Positions 31,189-42,400 of a DNA stretch of 64,000 nt are shown piece after piece. Under the pieces are notes generated by a model, which had not been told where the DNA came from, searched no databases, and saw only the letters and a list, made by a program, of their open reading frames with translations. The DNA comes from Craspedostauros australis (taxonomy: Eukaryota; Bacillariophyta; Bacillariophyceae; Mastogloiales; Achnanthaceae), in contig JAMXDE010000027.1 of the NCBI GenBank assembly GCA_026770025.1, forward strand, positions 248,001 through 312,000, given 5' to 3'. Each line of letters begins with the position of its first letter. Within the stretch, counting starts at the first letter, position 1. The position numbers and the translations under genes are program-made.

Positions 31189-34100
31189 TTCCTGGTGTCC
31201 CATAGCGTTGCATCTTCTCAACCTTGGTTCCGAACTCTTCGATGAGGTGTTGGATGAGATGTGGTTGACGCAATGTCGCTCTAGTCTTGTCATGGTTCAG
31301 TTCAATGTTGCAGCTGAGGTAGTCTCCGAGTCCGCGCTCGATTGTCACCTTGAATTTGCTGCCTTGGATGTCTTTCAGGAATGTTTCCAGTGCCTTGGAG
31401 TCTCCGCAACAGAAGCAATCGTCCACGTAGATGGCCACGATCATGCTTCCTTCGTTCGTCTTCCTGTAGAACAGGCACGGGTCTGCTGCGCTCTGTTCGA
31501 AGTTGATATTCTTGAGGGTCGATACCAACATCTTGAACCATTGCCTGGCGCTCTGTACAAGTCCGTAGATTGGCTTGTGTAGGGTCAGGGCTTCGTCTGG
31601 TTGATGATCCATCCCGTTGGGACAGTTCATGTAGATCTCCTCGTCAAGGTCTCCATGTAGGAATGCCGTTACGACATCGACGAGTGCGCAGTCCATCTTC
31701 TTGATTAGCATGATCACCATCATGACCCGATAGGTCACGTCATGGATGACGGGTGAGTAATGCTCTTGGAAGTCTACTCCTGCGACTTGTGAATAGCCAC
31801 ATGCAACGAGCCGTGCTCGATGTGTGCCGTCACGCTTCAGCTTGAAGACCCATTTGCATTTGCAGCATCTGCGGCCGCGTGGGATGGCGTCTCGTTTGAT
31901 CTTGCTATACACCTTGCGTGTATCCATGGAGTCGAACTCCTTTTTGATGGCTGCTCGATATCCCTTTTGATGGATGGGATCTGGGTGGTTGAAGGCTCCG
32001 TCGAACGTTGTGGGTTCGATGTGCTTCTCTGGTTCCTTGTTCTCGTCCTGCATCGACAATCCGATGTCGATCGCTGGTCTCTCGGTGATGATTGCATTCA
32101 TCCCGTATAATCCAGTTGTGCTATGGTGAGTGATCTCGATCTCTTCATCTTCGTTTTCGATTTCTTCGTCATCTGTAGTTTCGTTGTTGGAATCGTCGAT
32201 CATCTCGTCGCTGAGTTCGTCACTCGCCTCATTGGATGATGGATCGCTCTCATAGCCTTCTTCCTTTCGACCTCGTTCGTTGAAGTCTGCAAGCTCGCGC
32301 AGAGCTCTGGAAATACTCTTCCCTGTAGTTGGCTTGGGATTAACTTCTCCCTTCCTGCCTCGTGCTTCGTGACGTTGGATCCTCTCCTTTCTAGCTATGT
32401 CACGCTTGCTTGGCTTGCTCGGTGGAGGTCTGGATGGTGTGCCATGTGTAGACCTCGCTGGTGTGTTTGGAGGAGTGACGCCTGTGTCATCGTCGGTTTC
32501 GTCGCCGGATGGTATGATCTCGTCATTCTCGTGATTGGATTCGCTCCGATCTTCCTCGTCGTTATGGACTGATGGAGTTGCTACTCCGTCGTCCTCATTA
32601 TCCTCATCATCGCTGTCTGATAGGATATAGTACATGTTACTGTCAGCAAAGGATACTCTCCTTGCTTTCGATGCTTGACGCGTTGCCATCCTTGGCGTTG
32701 CTCCCTTCCGTCCGATGGTTGTGAAGCCGTCTGCGTCCGTTGTTCCTGTCTCGTTGGATATGTTCGGTGCTGGTACCCAGCCACGGAACTGTCCGTATGA
32801 TTGGTTGAGCCACTTGATGTCCCGTGAACAGATGAGTGACTTGGTCGATGGTCTGTACATGTTGTAGACCCCTGATGCATGTTGGTGTGCATATCCAATG
32901 AACACCATCTCTTCTCCTCTGTTCTTGAGCTTGGCAGTAATCCCGCCGTAGGTAGTCTTCACAACACCTACCTCTCCAAACGTGCGGAGTGCATCCGCAT
33001 ATGGTGGATCGTTGCCGAAGAATTGTCGATGTGGTGACTCCTTCTGGTTCTTCGCTACAGTGATGTTGGCGATGGCGGTGGCAGTGCTAGCAGCTGCTGC
33101 CCACAGGCCATGCCTATACTCTTCGTCGAGCTGTGCTCCGTTGAGCATGGAGCGGATCTTGGTGTAGAGGTACGCGAACTTGCGTTCCACTCTGCCGTTC
33201 TGTTGCGGCGTGTTTGATGCCGTGTATTCGAATTTCACGTTGAGTCCTGCATCGATGAGAACATCCTCCGTGGATTTGTTCTCTCCGCTGTTGTCACCTC
33301 GGAAGATGATCTGTTGGTCACCAGTCTGTGACTTGATCGTCTGGACGAATCGTTTGATGTATCCTGGTTGATCACTTTTGTTCTTGAGAAAGAAACTCCA
33401 GCAGTGATCCGTGCAGTCGTCCACGATCAGGGTCCAGTAGCGTTTATCTCCGAAGCTTATGTGTTTAGTGTAACTAATGTCAATGAAGAGCCGTTCGCCG
33501 CGGCGAGTCGCTCTTGGAATGGTTGCCTTCGGGATGTTCTTCACTCTTGCGTTCGCAACCGCGCAGTCGCGACACACCGGTATCTCGCCGATGATCTTCC
33601 ATCCGTACTGAGCGGCTGTCCGCTTCATGGTCTCGAGCGGCGCGTGCCCGAGCATTCGGTGCAGGTTCACCGCGCTGATCTCCTTGGATGGATTCTTGAC
33701 GATGGCTGTGCAAGCCTTGTCGTCGTCTGTCGGCATGATGGGGTGCATCTGCACTCCCGTGATGAATCCGTTGGATGTGGGGAAGACTCGATCGAACACG
33801 ATCTTCATTCCGGATCCGTTGATGATGTCCATCAGAATGCCGTTGCTACCAAGTTGGTAACCGTTGTATAGAGCCTTGTTCGTGGAGAAAAGGTTCACCG
33901 CCATTTTAGGTGTGTACTTCACGTCATCGAGCCGGATGATGTGGCCAGTGTTGTCTCGCTGCTTGACCTTCAAGCGAATAGATCCCATCTTGGGAGAGTC
34001 CAGCTTTGTGCTGTCTCCCACTTGGACGAATGACTTGATGTGCCGCACGTTGAAGAGAGCGGCGTCTGAATTGACGATGTGACACGAAGCTCCACTGTCG

Positions 34101-36601
34101 GCGAGCCAGGTGTCCTTGTTGACCTTGTCTTTGTATCTGGTACTGAGCTCGTGGAGCTGCTCCACGGCTGCCGCAGCTATCTCGTCGTTGAAGCTGCCGT
34201 CGTCGTCGTCTTCGTGGACTCCATCTTCGTTGTATGGATGATGATGGTCTCCGTCATCCATGTCGTCGGGTAGTTGCGCATAGTCCGATGGAATGGTGCT
34301 GTTTCGATGTGATCCTGTGGCTGGATCGTACGGGTGGACGCGTGGTCGTTCGCGTAAGAGTACGCGCATACATCCTCCAAGGATGTAATGAAGATCCGTC
34401 TCTGGGATCGTCTCTGTCTCGGCTACTTCCAGTATGCGATTGATCACAACCGAATTGGCGAGAATCTCTTCGATCAATCTGAAGTTCTCGGATAGGATCG
34501 ATCCCATCATGTTCACCCATATCGGTCTGAGCACTCCTTGTACATGCCCTGGGAAGAGGTTTGTTCCTGCTTCCATTACGGCATCGAAGATGAGTTGCTT
34601 CTGGATTACCAATGCTGTTGCTGTTGCATATGGGACGGTGTCATGACGGTGAAGGTAATTGGACTGGTTGGGATTCTCAATCGGTGGGAAGTCGATGTCT
34701 CTTGGATAGACGACGCGCTCGTTCGGATTAAAGCTGTCGTCTGGATGATTGCCGTCTTCGGATTCGTCGCTGTCATCTTCGTCGAAGATGCCCGATCTGT
34801 TGTTCCCCGCCGCTGGAGGAGGAGGCGCCGCGCCGCCGTTCGTTTCGTCGTCTTCATCTCCGCCGTCCTCGTTGGCGTCGTCGTCGTCATCGCTCATGGC
34901 CTCTTCGATGTCGCTATCGTTGGCCTCGTCGTCCATCTCAGCTTCGTCGCCGTATGAACCGATCAGGTCATGCGCGTTGAAGCAACACTCGTAGCTCACT
35001 TCGCGTCTTGGATCCACCTCGTGGATGATTGGCTCCTCGCTGAGCCACTCCGGGATGATCTCATCACCCTGCACTTCGTCGTCACTCCCGACGTACTCGA
35101 AGTTATCGAAGAAGGAGTCTTCGATGTAGTCGTCGGACACCAACATGCAGAGCGGCATGTCCTTTGCCGAGAGTACCATCTCGTGTCCGCTCTTGTCGTG
35201 TCCTTCCGTGGCTGTGTTGGCCTGCTCGTCGGCCTTCTTCTCGTTGAACTTCTTCTTTCGGCACTCCGCCTCGCGGTGTCCGAAGATGCCGCAGTAGTTG
35301 CACTTGCCCTTGAAGCCGCTTCCCTTGTTGCGCTTTCCGTTCATCTTGTTGTTGTTGTTGTTGTTGTTTTTCTTGTTATTCGATTTCTTGCGTTCTGGGC
35401 AATCGGCGGATCTATGGCCATACACGCCACAGTTGTGGCAAGTACCCTTGAAGTTACCGGTACTTGTGAAGCCGGTGTCGTTGCTCTTCGTGTTACTGTC
35501 TTGGAAGTCGTCGACATATGCTTTGCCTCCTCTGTGCGTGGCGTATGCAGCGCGGAGTACTCCTCTGATCGTGTTGATGGTAACCAGATCCGGATTGAAC
35601 GTGAGTTGGTGTTGGAAGTTCACGATGTGAGTTCTGTATTCGTTGCTCACCGTGCTGAGGATTTGCATGATCATTTCCTCGTCCGTGATCTCATACTTGA
35701 CATCGTGGAGACGCGATCGTAGACTCTCGAGTTGCGTGATGTAGATGTCGGGGTCCGTATCTCTTTTCATCTTTTTGTTGTTGAATTGGCGCTTGAGTTT
35801 GATCTTCGTCACTGCGTCGGATGGTCGGAACTTCTCCGCGAGAACGTTCCACGCTGCGTGTGCGTCTCCTTCGGGGTAGTCGTCGGAGATGCATTGGTTG
35901 ATGTACTGGATGGCCTGCTTACCTTTTCCTTTCTCTGCATCCATCATGAGGATCAGATCGCTGAAGCAGTCGCATCCCAGCTCGTAGATCTCCTCCATCG
36001 CTTCCTTGTCTTCATCGGCGGCTGCCGCGATCTCGCTCATTGTTGGCACCTTGGTCTTGCCCAACATCACGTCTCTCGTCTTCTGTGCACGAGCGTATGC
36101 CTTCGCTTGGGACTCCCATGCGCTGTAGTCTTCCTGTTCACCGCTGAACATCGGCGCCTTGATGCGTCGCTTGTTCATGTTGGCTAATGTCGCCATGTTG
36201 GTTCGTTGTTTCGTCGTTGGTGCGCTCGCGCCCTTGATTTCCGTCGGTTTCTGTGTTGCCGATTCTTCGATTTTCGCTTGTTGTTTCGCGAGGATTGATT
36301 TGCTCACAAATTCTCCTCCTGGTGGTGTCTCACTTTTCCCACTCTGTTTGGCTGTGCGAATGCTCTCCGTCACACCAGTCTCCTCTTGCTTGGCCGCCTT
36401 GAGAATCCTCTTCTCCTCGCGGTGTAGTCTTGCAGACCGTTCTTCTTCGGTCTCGTCGATTGCGCTTGCGTATGCGCCTGATAGGACAGTAGCCGCAGCT
36501 GCTTCCTTCTCTTGTCGTGGTGGAGTCTCACTCGCACCTTCTTCTCTCTTGATAGCCGGATTGGACAGAGGGATGTCTCTCAATTCCTCTTCCTCGCTCA
36601 T
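31046..36601 (-). CDS. Gag-Pol polyprotein of copia element 1 (Gag, protease, integrase, reverse transcriptase)
   Basis: The frame has 1851 codons, the last 45 or so being off-register after the frameshift at about 31185. Gag is followed by two CCHC zinc knuckles (C-H-N-C-G-V-Y-G-H-R-S-A-D-C at about 390 and C-N-Y-C-G-I-F-G-H-R-E-A-E-C at about 440). A long, very acidic insert with Asp/Glu runs follows. Next are the aspartic protease (W-L-A-D-S-G-A-S-C-H at about 832), a GAG-pre-integrase His/Cys motif, and the integrase core with its D, D and E (F-I-D-I-S, R-G-D-N-S-G-E, Q-N-G-R-V-E-R). The reverse transcriptase has Y-V-D-D at about 1725. The order protease-integrase-RT-RNase H defines Ty1/copia. 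Another acidic region lies between integrase and RT. Gag and Pol share one frame with no programmed shift between them. Confidence 0.93.
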   Translation of the reverse strand: MSEEEELRDIPLSNPAIKREEGASETPPRQEKEAAAATVLSGAYASAIDETEEERSARLHREEKRILKAAKQEETGVTESIRTAKQSGKSETPPGGEFVSKSILAKQQAKIEESATQKPTEIKGASAPTTKQRTNMATLANMNKRRIKAPMFSGEQEDYSAWESQAKAYARAQKTRDVMLGKTKVPTMSEIAAAADEDKEAMEEIYELGCDCFSDLILMMDAEKGKGKQAIQYINQCISDDYPEGDAHAAWNVLAEKFRPSDAVTKIKLKRQFNNKKMKRDTDPDIYITQLESLRSRLHDVKYEITDEEMIMQILSTVSNEYRTHIVNFQHQLTFNPDLVTINTIRGVLRAAYATHRGGKAYVDDFQDSNTKSNDTGFTSTGNFKGTCHNCGVYGHRSADCPERKKSNNKKNNNNNNNKMNGKRNKGSGFKGKCNYCGIFGHREAECRKKKFNEKKADEQANTATEGHDKSGHEMVLSAKDMPLCMLVSDDYIEDSFFDNFEYVGSDDEVQGDEIIPEWLSEEPIIHEVDPRREVSYECCFNAHDLIGSYGDEAEMDDEANDSDIEEAMSDDDDDANEDGGDEDDETNGGAAPPPPAAGNNRSGIFDEDDSDESEDGNHPDDSFNPNERVVYPRDIDFPPIENPNQSNYLHRHDTVPYATATALVIQKQLIFDAVMEAGTNLFPGHVQGVLRPIWVNMMGSILSENFRLIEEILANSVVINRILEVAETETIPETDLHYILGGCMRVLLRERPRVHPYDPATGSHRNSTIPSDYAQLPDDMDDGDHHHPYNEDGVHEDDDDGSFNDEIAAAAVEQLHELSTRYKDKVNKDTWLADSGASCHIVNSDAALFNVRHIKSFVQVGDSTKLDSPKMGSIRLKVKQRDNTGHIIRLDDVKYTPKMAVNLFSTNKALYNGYQLGSNGILMDIINGSGMKIVFDRVFPTSNGFITGVQMHPIMPTDDDKACTAIVKNPSKEISAVNLHRMLGHAPLETMKRTAAQYGWKIIGEIPVCRDCAVANARVKNIPKATIPRATRRGERLFIDISYTKHISFGDKRYWTLIVDDCTDHCWSFFLKNKSDQPGYIKRFVQTIKSQTGDQQIIFRGDNSGENKSTEDVLIDAGLNVKFEYTASNTPQQNGRVERKFAYLYTKIRSMLNGAQLDEEYRHGLWAAAASTATAIANITVAKNQKESPHRQFFGNDPPYADALRTFGEVGVVKTTYGGITAKLKNRGEEMVFIGYAHQHASGVYNMYRPSTKSLICSRDIKWLNQSYGQFRGWVPAPNISNETGTTDADGFTTIGRKGATPRMATRQASKARRVSFADSNMYYILSDSDDEDNEDDGVATPSVHNDEEDRSESNHENDEIIPSGDETDDDTGVTPPNTPARSTHGTPSRPPPSKPSKRDIARKERIQRHEARGRKGEVNPKPTTGKSISRALRELADFNERGRKEEGYESDPSSNEASDELSDEMIDDSNNETTDDEEIENEDEEIEITHHSTTGLYGMNAIITERPAIDIGLSMQDENKEPEKHIEPTTFDGAFNHPDPIHQKGYRAAIKKEFDSMDTRKVYSKIKRDAIPRGRRCCKCKWVFKLKRDGTHRARLVACGYSQVAGVDFQEHYSPVIHDVTYRVMMVIMLIKKMDCALVDVVTAFLHGDLDEEIYMNCPNGMDHQPDEALTLHKPIYGLVQSARQWFKMLVSTLKNINFEQSAADPCLFYRKTNEGSMIVAIYVDDCFCCGDSKALETFLKDIQGSKFKVTIERGLGDYLSCNIELNHDKTRATLRQPHLIQHLIEEFGTKVEKMQRYGTPGTPVKSSYDHPKITDYRRSDRKNMPNTAEASVCYSSSSSTRDQISRTL

Positions 36602-36683
36602 TCAGTCTGTTGCTCCTGAATGATGTTCGTCTTCCTCGCACGATCCGATCCGCGGGCTCGCCCTGATCTATAGTTTATAAACG

Positions 36684-38094
36684 TGTTGGCAAGTTCCGCT
36701 CACGGTAACCTACGATCGTGGAAGATGGTGGTGGTTGATAGTCGTTCGTTTGCTATTTCATTAGTTGGTTACTCCGATCCTCTCGGTGTACACCAGTTGT
36801 CTTGCCCAATGCTCTCGGCGCTTCAATCTGTTTCGTAGATTCGGTCTCCGACTATGAGTCGGTATGCGAGATCCTCTCTCGCTCCTCTCTGTATTCTCTC
36901 TCTCTCTCTCTCTCTCTCACCATCGTGTGATTGTGTTACACGATACTCCGTGTTCGATGCGTGCTCCGCATTCGACACTTCGTTCATTCAGTACTGGCTT
37001 CTACTCCATGAGTACTTACCATTTGAAGTTCACCTTCAGTATCCATGATCTTCATGGGTCATCGTATCTTCGCCTCCTGCTCTGACTTGGAGACAGCTGT
37101 CGACGTGGTGACATGTTGACATCCTGTCGACGTCAGTAGGCGTCCTTCTGCTCTCCAGATGTCATGTTCCATTGGTGATGCAGTAGTCTGTCAGATGATA
37201 TCGTCATCTGAGGTTTAGTTGGGAAGTACCTCGAGATTCTCTTGGTACCATTGATGCATGGACGGACGATCTTCTGATTCTCTCAGAAATCGTTATTTGC
37301 AAATTTCCTCCAGAAATCTTGCCCCTTTTCGTGTGTTCCATTCCCCTGTAATTCTGACGAATCACAGCATACTATCGACACGAGTATAGTTATACCGTCC
37401 AAGTGCGTATGAGAGAATAGCGGGTGGACGATGCACATATCCCTTCATGGACCAGCCCTAAAGGATCTGTCAGAGCCATTATAAAGCCTCCGTGTTAAAT
37501 TTCTACAGCTTTTCCCTACCATGTCCTACGTACAAAATCTAATTCTGTACCTGTCTCTAAACTGGATTTAGACTGTAATGGTCAGCTCACGATGAGAAGA
37601 AACAATCAAAGAGATTGCGTGCAACGGAGAATGATCCACGAGTGATGAGCCACAGAGATCATCAGAGAAGCAATGTGCTGGCAGGCATTCATGGAGCTGT
37701 ATGGACACGCATGTCAAGTGATGCATGCGAAAAACGGCGATTGAGTTGGGAGATGTGAGCACCAAAAAACCATTGATGTGTCACGAAAATCAGCGATGAT
37801 GGCCTCGCTGATGAGTTTTCCCGTCAGTCCTGTCGTCGAAAAAATGATTCACGAGTACTTCGGAGGCCGATGGCGACCCAACCGCAGTAAGAAGACCCCT
37901 GATTCAGGAAGATCAGAAGAAGCGCAAACTCCCAAGGATTCCGTTGGTACAAGAAAAGCGGAGGGGTACATGTAAAAGTTGCGGTCAAAAACGGAATGGA
38001 GTGACAATGAAATTTATATTGGATCGAAGTAATCCCCTAGGTCATGAAGGGATACACGTACATCTTGACATATACTCACATGTACATCTCGACA
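36684..38094 (-). repeat. 5' LTR of copia element 1, interrupted by a 611-bp insertion
   Basis: It consists of 36684-37440 and 38052-38094, which together match the 3' LTR. The insertion is 37441-38051. In element sense the insertion is about 43 bp from the outer LTR end, inside U3, where it could disturb transcription. Confidence 0.93.
37441..38051. mobile_element. 611-bp terminal-inverted-repeat element (MITE-like) in the LTR
   Basis: The ends are inverted copies: CCCTTCATGGACC at the left and GGTCATGAAGGG at the right, one base different in length. The sister LTR at 29617-30411 lacks this block, and comparing the two gives an exact empty site with at most a 2-bp AT duplication. No intact transposase is present. 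The right part translates in pieces with a basic K-R-R-G-T-C-K-S-C-G-Q-K motif, possibly a remnant of a transposase zinc ribbon. The superfamily is not assigned; CCCT ends recall piggyBac, but the flank is not TTAA. Confidence 0.85.
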
Positions 38095-38100
38095 GTTGGA
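38095..38100. other. Target-site duplication of copia element 1 (right copy)
   Basis: GTTGGA follows the LTR end CTCGACA and matches 29611-29616. Confidence 0.9.
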
Positions 38101-38337
38101 AGCGTATCTTTGTCGGCGAAGTTGGGTGTCAAGTCTAGTTCAGGAAAGGTCATCTGATCGTCTGGGTCGGAGTTGTCGCTGGAGTCCCACCGTACGTCGG
38201 TCCACCAAGATGGTCACAGCGACCTAGAGAGAGAGATGTGCTTTAAAGTGCGAGTGCAAGTGCGAGGTTAAGCATGGATTTCAAGCAACATAGGCCATGG
38301 AAGTGTGATTTAGGGTGCTTCAGCAGCATGGTCCTTC
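38101..38337. other. Host sequence between the two copia elements
   Basis: About 240 bp of host DNA separates the two insertions. No gene is visible in it. Confidence 0.5.
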
Positions 38338-38342
38338 CTCCG
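38338..38342. other. Target-site duplication of copia element 2 (left copy)
   Basis: CTCCG precedes the LTR and recurs at 45694-45698 immediately after the second LTR. Confidence 0.9.
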
Positions 38343-39006
38343 TAATAACACATCGAGCACTCCAACTACACTCGTCTTGGTAGCATTCGAATGAGTCGTG
38401 TGGTATTCGTGTACCACAGGACGAATACTGATGCAGTCACGAGACTCTTCGTGTGTGATGAATCGTAATGTCTTGATATCCGCAATTGCCGCAACTCCCA
38501 TGTGGGATCGCTTTCTCGTCTCACAGACTGACTCGCAATTCAGATATATTGATTCCTCAATTCCACACCATCTTGTTGACACCTTGCAATTCAGATATAT
38601 TGGTTCATCCAATAGATCTGAATAAGAGGTCCTCAATTGCACAGCTTCAGAATTATGGCAGTACTGGTCATCGTGGACCTGAACGTGCCATCTGATCTTG
38701 TCTTCACCTCTGTGCTTGCAAACATGCATTTCCTCCCACATGTGAATGCAACAGTGCAAGGCATCATTTTACAGCAGTATTGCTGTGTGAAACTTGTGCA
38801 ATCTCATTGCATCATCATCATCATCTTGCATTGCACTCTTCATGCTCACAATTCTGACGTCAACAGATCAGAATTGGGCCAGCTTTCATTAACTTAATCA
38901 CCTACTTGAGCACACACACACAATACCAACCATCTACATACTTCATTGTCGGATCTGATCAGTCTCTATTTGAAGTAAGTACCCTGTATTGTATTCTGTT
39001 CTATCA
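38343..39006 (+). repeat. 5' LTR of copia element 2 (664 bp)
   Basis: It contains a near-tandem pair of CAATTCAGATATATTG(A/G)TTC words around 38537-38608 and a CATCATCATCATC tract near 38812. It is the same as the copy at 45030-45693 as far as I compared. Confidence 0.95.
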
Positions 39007-39284
39007 GATTAACAGTCGCAATTCTCTACGTCCTGCGCTGAACGCGTGACCATCATTCCCAACGACTTTGTGACATTCGATAACGACCATCTTGCAACTC
39101 TCGTGACGACGTGAAGTTGCCTTCATCTCTGTGATTCAGCCATCGCTGCGCAGAACATAAGAGCCATTCGGCTTGTGCACACTCACCCCATTCACTATTA
39201 GACGTATCCGTCAGTGAATTCTCTCATTGCTTCTTCAGCATTCATCATCCCATCATTCGATATCGATCGCATTCGATCTATCGA

Positions 39285-39495
39285 CATCACAAACAAACAT
39301 TCAATCGACAACACAACAAACATACAAACACAGACAAACATACAAACACAGACAAACATCCAATCACAACCAAACAGACATACAAACACAAACAAACAGA
39401 CACATCAACAAATAAACAAACATACAAACACAAACAAACATACACACCAACAAATAAACAAACAAACAAATAAACCAACAAACAAACAACATCAT
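39285..39495 (+). promoter_or_regulatory. CA-rich, G-poor leader of copia element 2
   Basis: The 200 bp before the Gag-Pol ATG consist of ACAAACATACAAACACAG-type units with almost no G. Such a leader would be unstructured in RNA and suits efficient scanning to the ATG at 39497. A role in packaging or translation is inference. Confidence 0.6.
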
Positions 39496-39496
39496 C

Positions 39497-42400
39497 ATGA
39501 CTACTCCTTCCTCCACCATCTCCGAAGCCGAGATCTTCAACCATGTCGTCAGGTCCGTGGGCATTGCTGACGATTCTGATGCCAGAAGCCTGCTTGACCA
39601 ACAGGGCATACTCAGCATTGCCGACCTTCTTCTCCTCTCCAGGGAGGACCTACAGGCCTTCCAATACCAGGGTCTTGATGAGGATGGTGAAGTCTTTGTG
39701 TACGAACTCGATGCTCCTTGCATTCGTCGTATCCTCGCCCTTCCTCGCTGGTGGCAACATCAGGTTGACCCAACCTTTGTCACCTGGTACACCATCTCCC
39801 GCCATTCTCTTGCCGAGGCCATCGCATCGCCAATTGTCGCTCCAGCGGAAGCAGCAGCCGCGCGCGCAGCAGCCACAGCAGCCACCACAGCAGCCACCAC
39901 AGCAGCCACCACAGCAGCAACTGCAGCAGCTACTGCGGCAGCATCTTCGGCTCCAACACCTGATCCCATCACCTCAACCCCGGTCTCTTCGTCGGAATCC
40001 CGTCTCCAAGACTTCCGAAAGGGGATGAGACGCAACAGCGAGCATTTTCCCAAGCTCAAGGATGATCGATTCTTCCTATCCTTCCGTCGCACCTTCATGA
40101 CGGTCGCAGCCTCCCAAGGCGTCTCCGATGTCCTGAACCCGGAGTACAAGCCTGCAGATGAGGACATGGTCCTCTTCCAAGAGCAGAACACCTTTGTCTA
40201 CTGCACCTTGGTACTCTCCCTGAAGACTCAGAAGGGTCAGAGATGCGTCCGGAAGTTCGAGGACACCATGGATGGACAGGCTGCGTTTGCAGCCATGCTC
40301 TCTGAGTATACCACCGGCGTGACCGCGTCCAATGCCGGGAAACATCTTCGCTCCATCCTCAACACCCTCAAACTGGACAAGGACTGGCGTGGCACTCGAG
40401 AGTCTTTCCTTGACTCGTGGTCCAACAAGGTGTACGATCTCGAAGTCATCCAAGATGACGAGGTTGATGCTGATCGCAAACGCGATTGGTTGGAGGAAGC
40501 CATCTCTCCAGACACCGAGCTCTACCGTGCTCTATTCGAGTCCCAATACCTCGAGGCATCCCTTCATGCAATGAGCATTGACGGTGTCTCAGCAGAGTTC
40601 ACACTCGACTTCGAGCGTACGTTCGCACTCGTACGCAGCCATGCTCAACGTCTTGACCGCGTCAAGCCTCGTGGACGTTCCAGTCGCAAGGTGCATAATG
40701 CCAAGCACTCCGGTGCTCGAGGCCAAGCACAGACATGGAGCAAGGATAAGGATTACTCCAAGGATCCTCGTCCTCGTATCCCACGCGAGGAATGGATGAA
40801 GATGGAGCGATCTCAGCGTCAAGCATTCCTTGAAGCCAAGGGAAAATGGGATCCCAATCGCGGAAAGGGCGGACGTCAGCGCGCAGCCAACAAGGCAACT
40901 ACCTCCAAGTCGGATGGGCATTCTGCAACTCCATCTGCCAATGCCGACACGACCACCACTCCTCCTGCTCAACCTGGAGATGCCATCAACCGCATGTTGG
41001 CAAATGCCAAGTCCACACCTTCCACTGACGAACCCATCCTGACCTACAAGGGTCAGACCTGGCGCCTTGCCAACCAGGCCATGGTCCGCTACGACTTCCA
41101 CAAGACATCCAAAGCTCATCATGGATCTCTCGTCGACAGCGGTGCCAATGGTGGCCTGGCTGGTGACGACGTCCTCGTACTGTGCAAGACTGGTCACACA
41201 GCGGATGTCAATGGCATTGGCGATTCTGCGATTGCCAACCTTGACATTGGGACTGTTGCTGGACTTGTCGACACCACCGAAGGTCCCATCATTGCCGTAT
41301 TTCACCAATACGCTCTGTACGGAAAGGGGAAGACCATCCATTCTTCCAACCAACTCGCTTCCTTTGGCATCGACGTCAATGAGCGGCCACGACACCTGCC
41401 AGGCGGTCGACAGACGATCATCACAACCGATGGCCGCGTCATTCCACTCTCGATTCGTCATGGTCTGTCCTACATGGACATGCGTTGTCCCACTCGTGAT
41501 CAGCTTGGCAAGTACCCTCACATCGATTTCACAGCTGACTCTGTGTGGGATCCCTCTGCCCTCGATCAAGAGCTCGACATCTCCGATGTCAGCGGAGCCA
41601 ACAACGAATCTTCCATCCCAATTTCTGGACAAGAGCTCGACGTGTTCGTCACTGATGGTGAACCAACACGTGGCGAGACCTCGGACCTCTCTGGAGGCAT
41701 TGAGCTCAGCTCTGCTCCTGTTGACTATGAGGCCCTTCGTCCTCATTTCGGTTGGATCCCGGCTCGCCGTGTCCGCGACACATTGCGATGCACCTCGCAG
41801 TGGTACCGGACGGCGGAGCGCTTTTCCATGCGCAAACACTTCAGGACACGATTTCCGGCTGCCAACGTCGATCGTCTCCATGAAGTTGTGGCTATGGATA
41901 CTCTCTTTTCGGACACTCCTGCACATGATGACGGCATTGCTGGACACGGCGGATGCACCATGATGCAGATCTACGTCGCTCTGCAGTCTCGATTCACAGC
42001 AGGGTTCCCCATGTCTTCCGAGAAGCAAGTTGCCAACACCTTCCTCGACTTCATCCGACACCATGGTGCGCCCGACCTTCTCATGTCGGATAACGCCAAG
42101 TCCGAGATTGGCTCCAAGGTTCAAGAGATCCTCCGCCAATACGCCATCAAAGACCATCAGAGTGAGCCCGAGCATCAGCATCAGAACGGCGCGGAACGGC
42201 GTATTCAAGACGTCAAGCGGACCACCAATGGGATCATGGACCGCACTGGGACACCCGCCAAGTTTTGGCTGATCTGCACCCAGTACGTCATCTCTCTGCT
42301 CAACCACATCGCGCAGCGCACGGTTGGCAGCATCACTCCTTTCCAGGCCGCATACGGGCACCGACCAGATGTGAGCAAGTTCCTTGCTTACCGATGGTGG

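Larger units (their letters stand above)
29617..38094 (-). mobile_element. Ty1/copia LTR retrotransposon (element 1), nearly complete
   Basis: The element reads on the minus strand. Its LTRs are 29617-30411 (3' LTR) and 36684-38094 (5' LTR, interrupted by a 611-bp insertion). In element sense they begin TGTCGAG and end GCCAACA, canonical TG...CA. The LTRs differ only in CT-tract length and one base in a C/T run over the parts I compared, so the insertion is recent. A purine tract (CACAGGAAGGG) abuts the 3' LTR. No standard TGG primer-binding site is visible next to the 5' LTR. Gag-Pol is one long frame broken once before RNase H. Confidence 0.95.

Noticed and set aside
38310..38759. 149-codon minus-strand frame in the LTR, repeated at 44949-45446
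   Set aside because: It recurs only because the LTRs are identical. It spans the LTR edge and has no domain.
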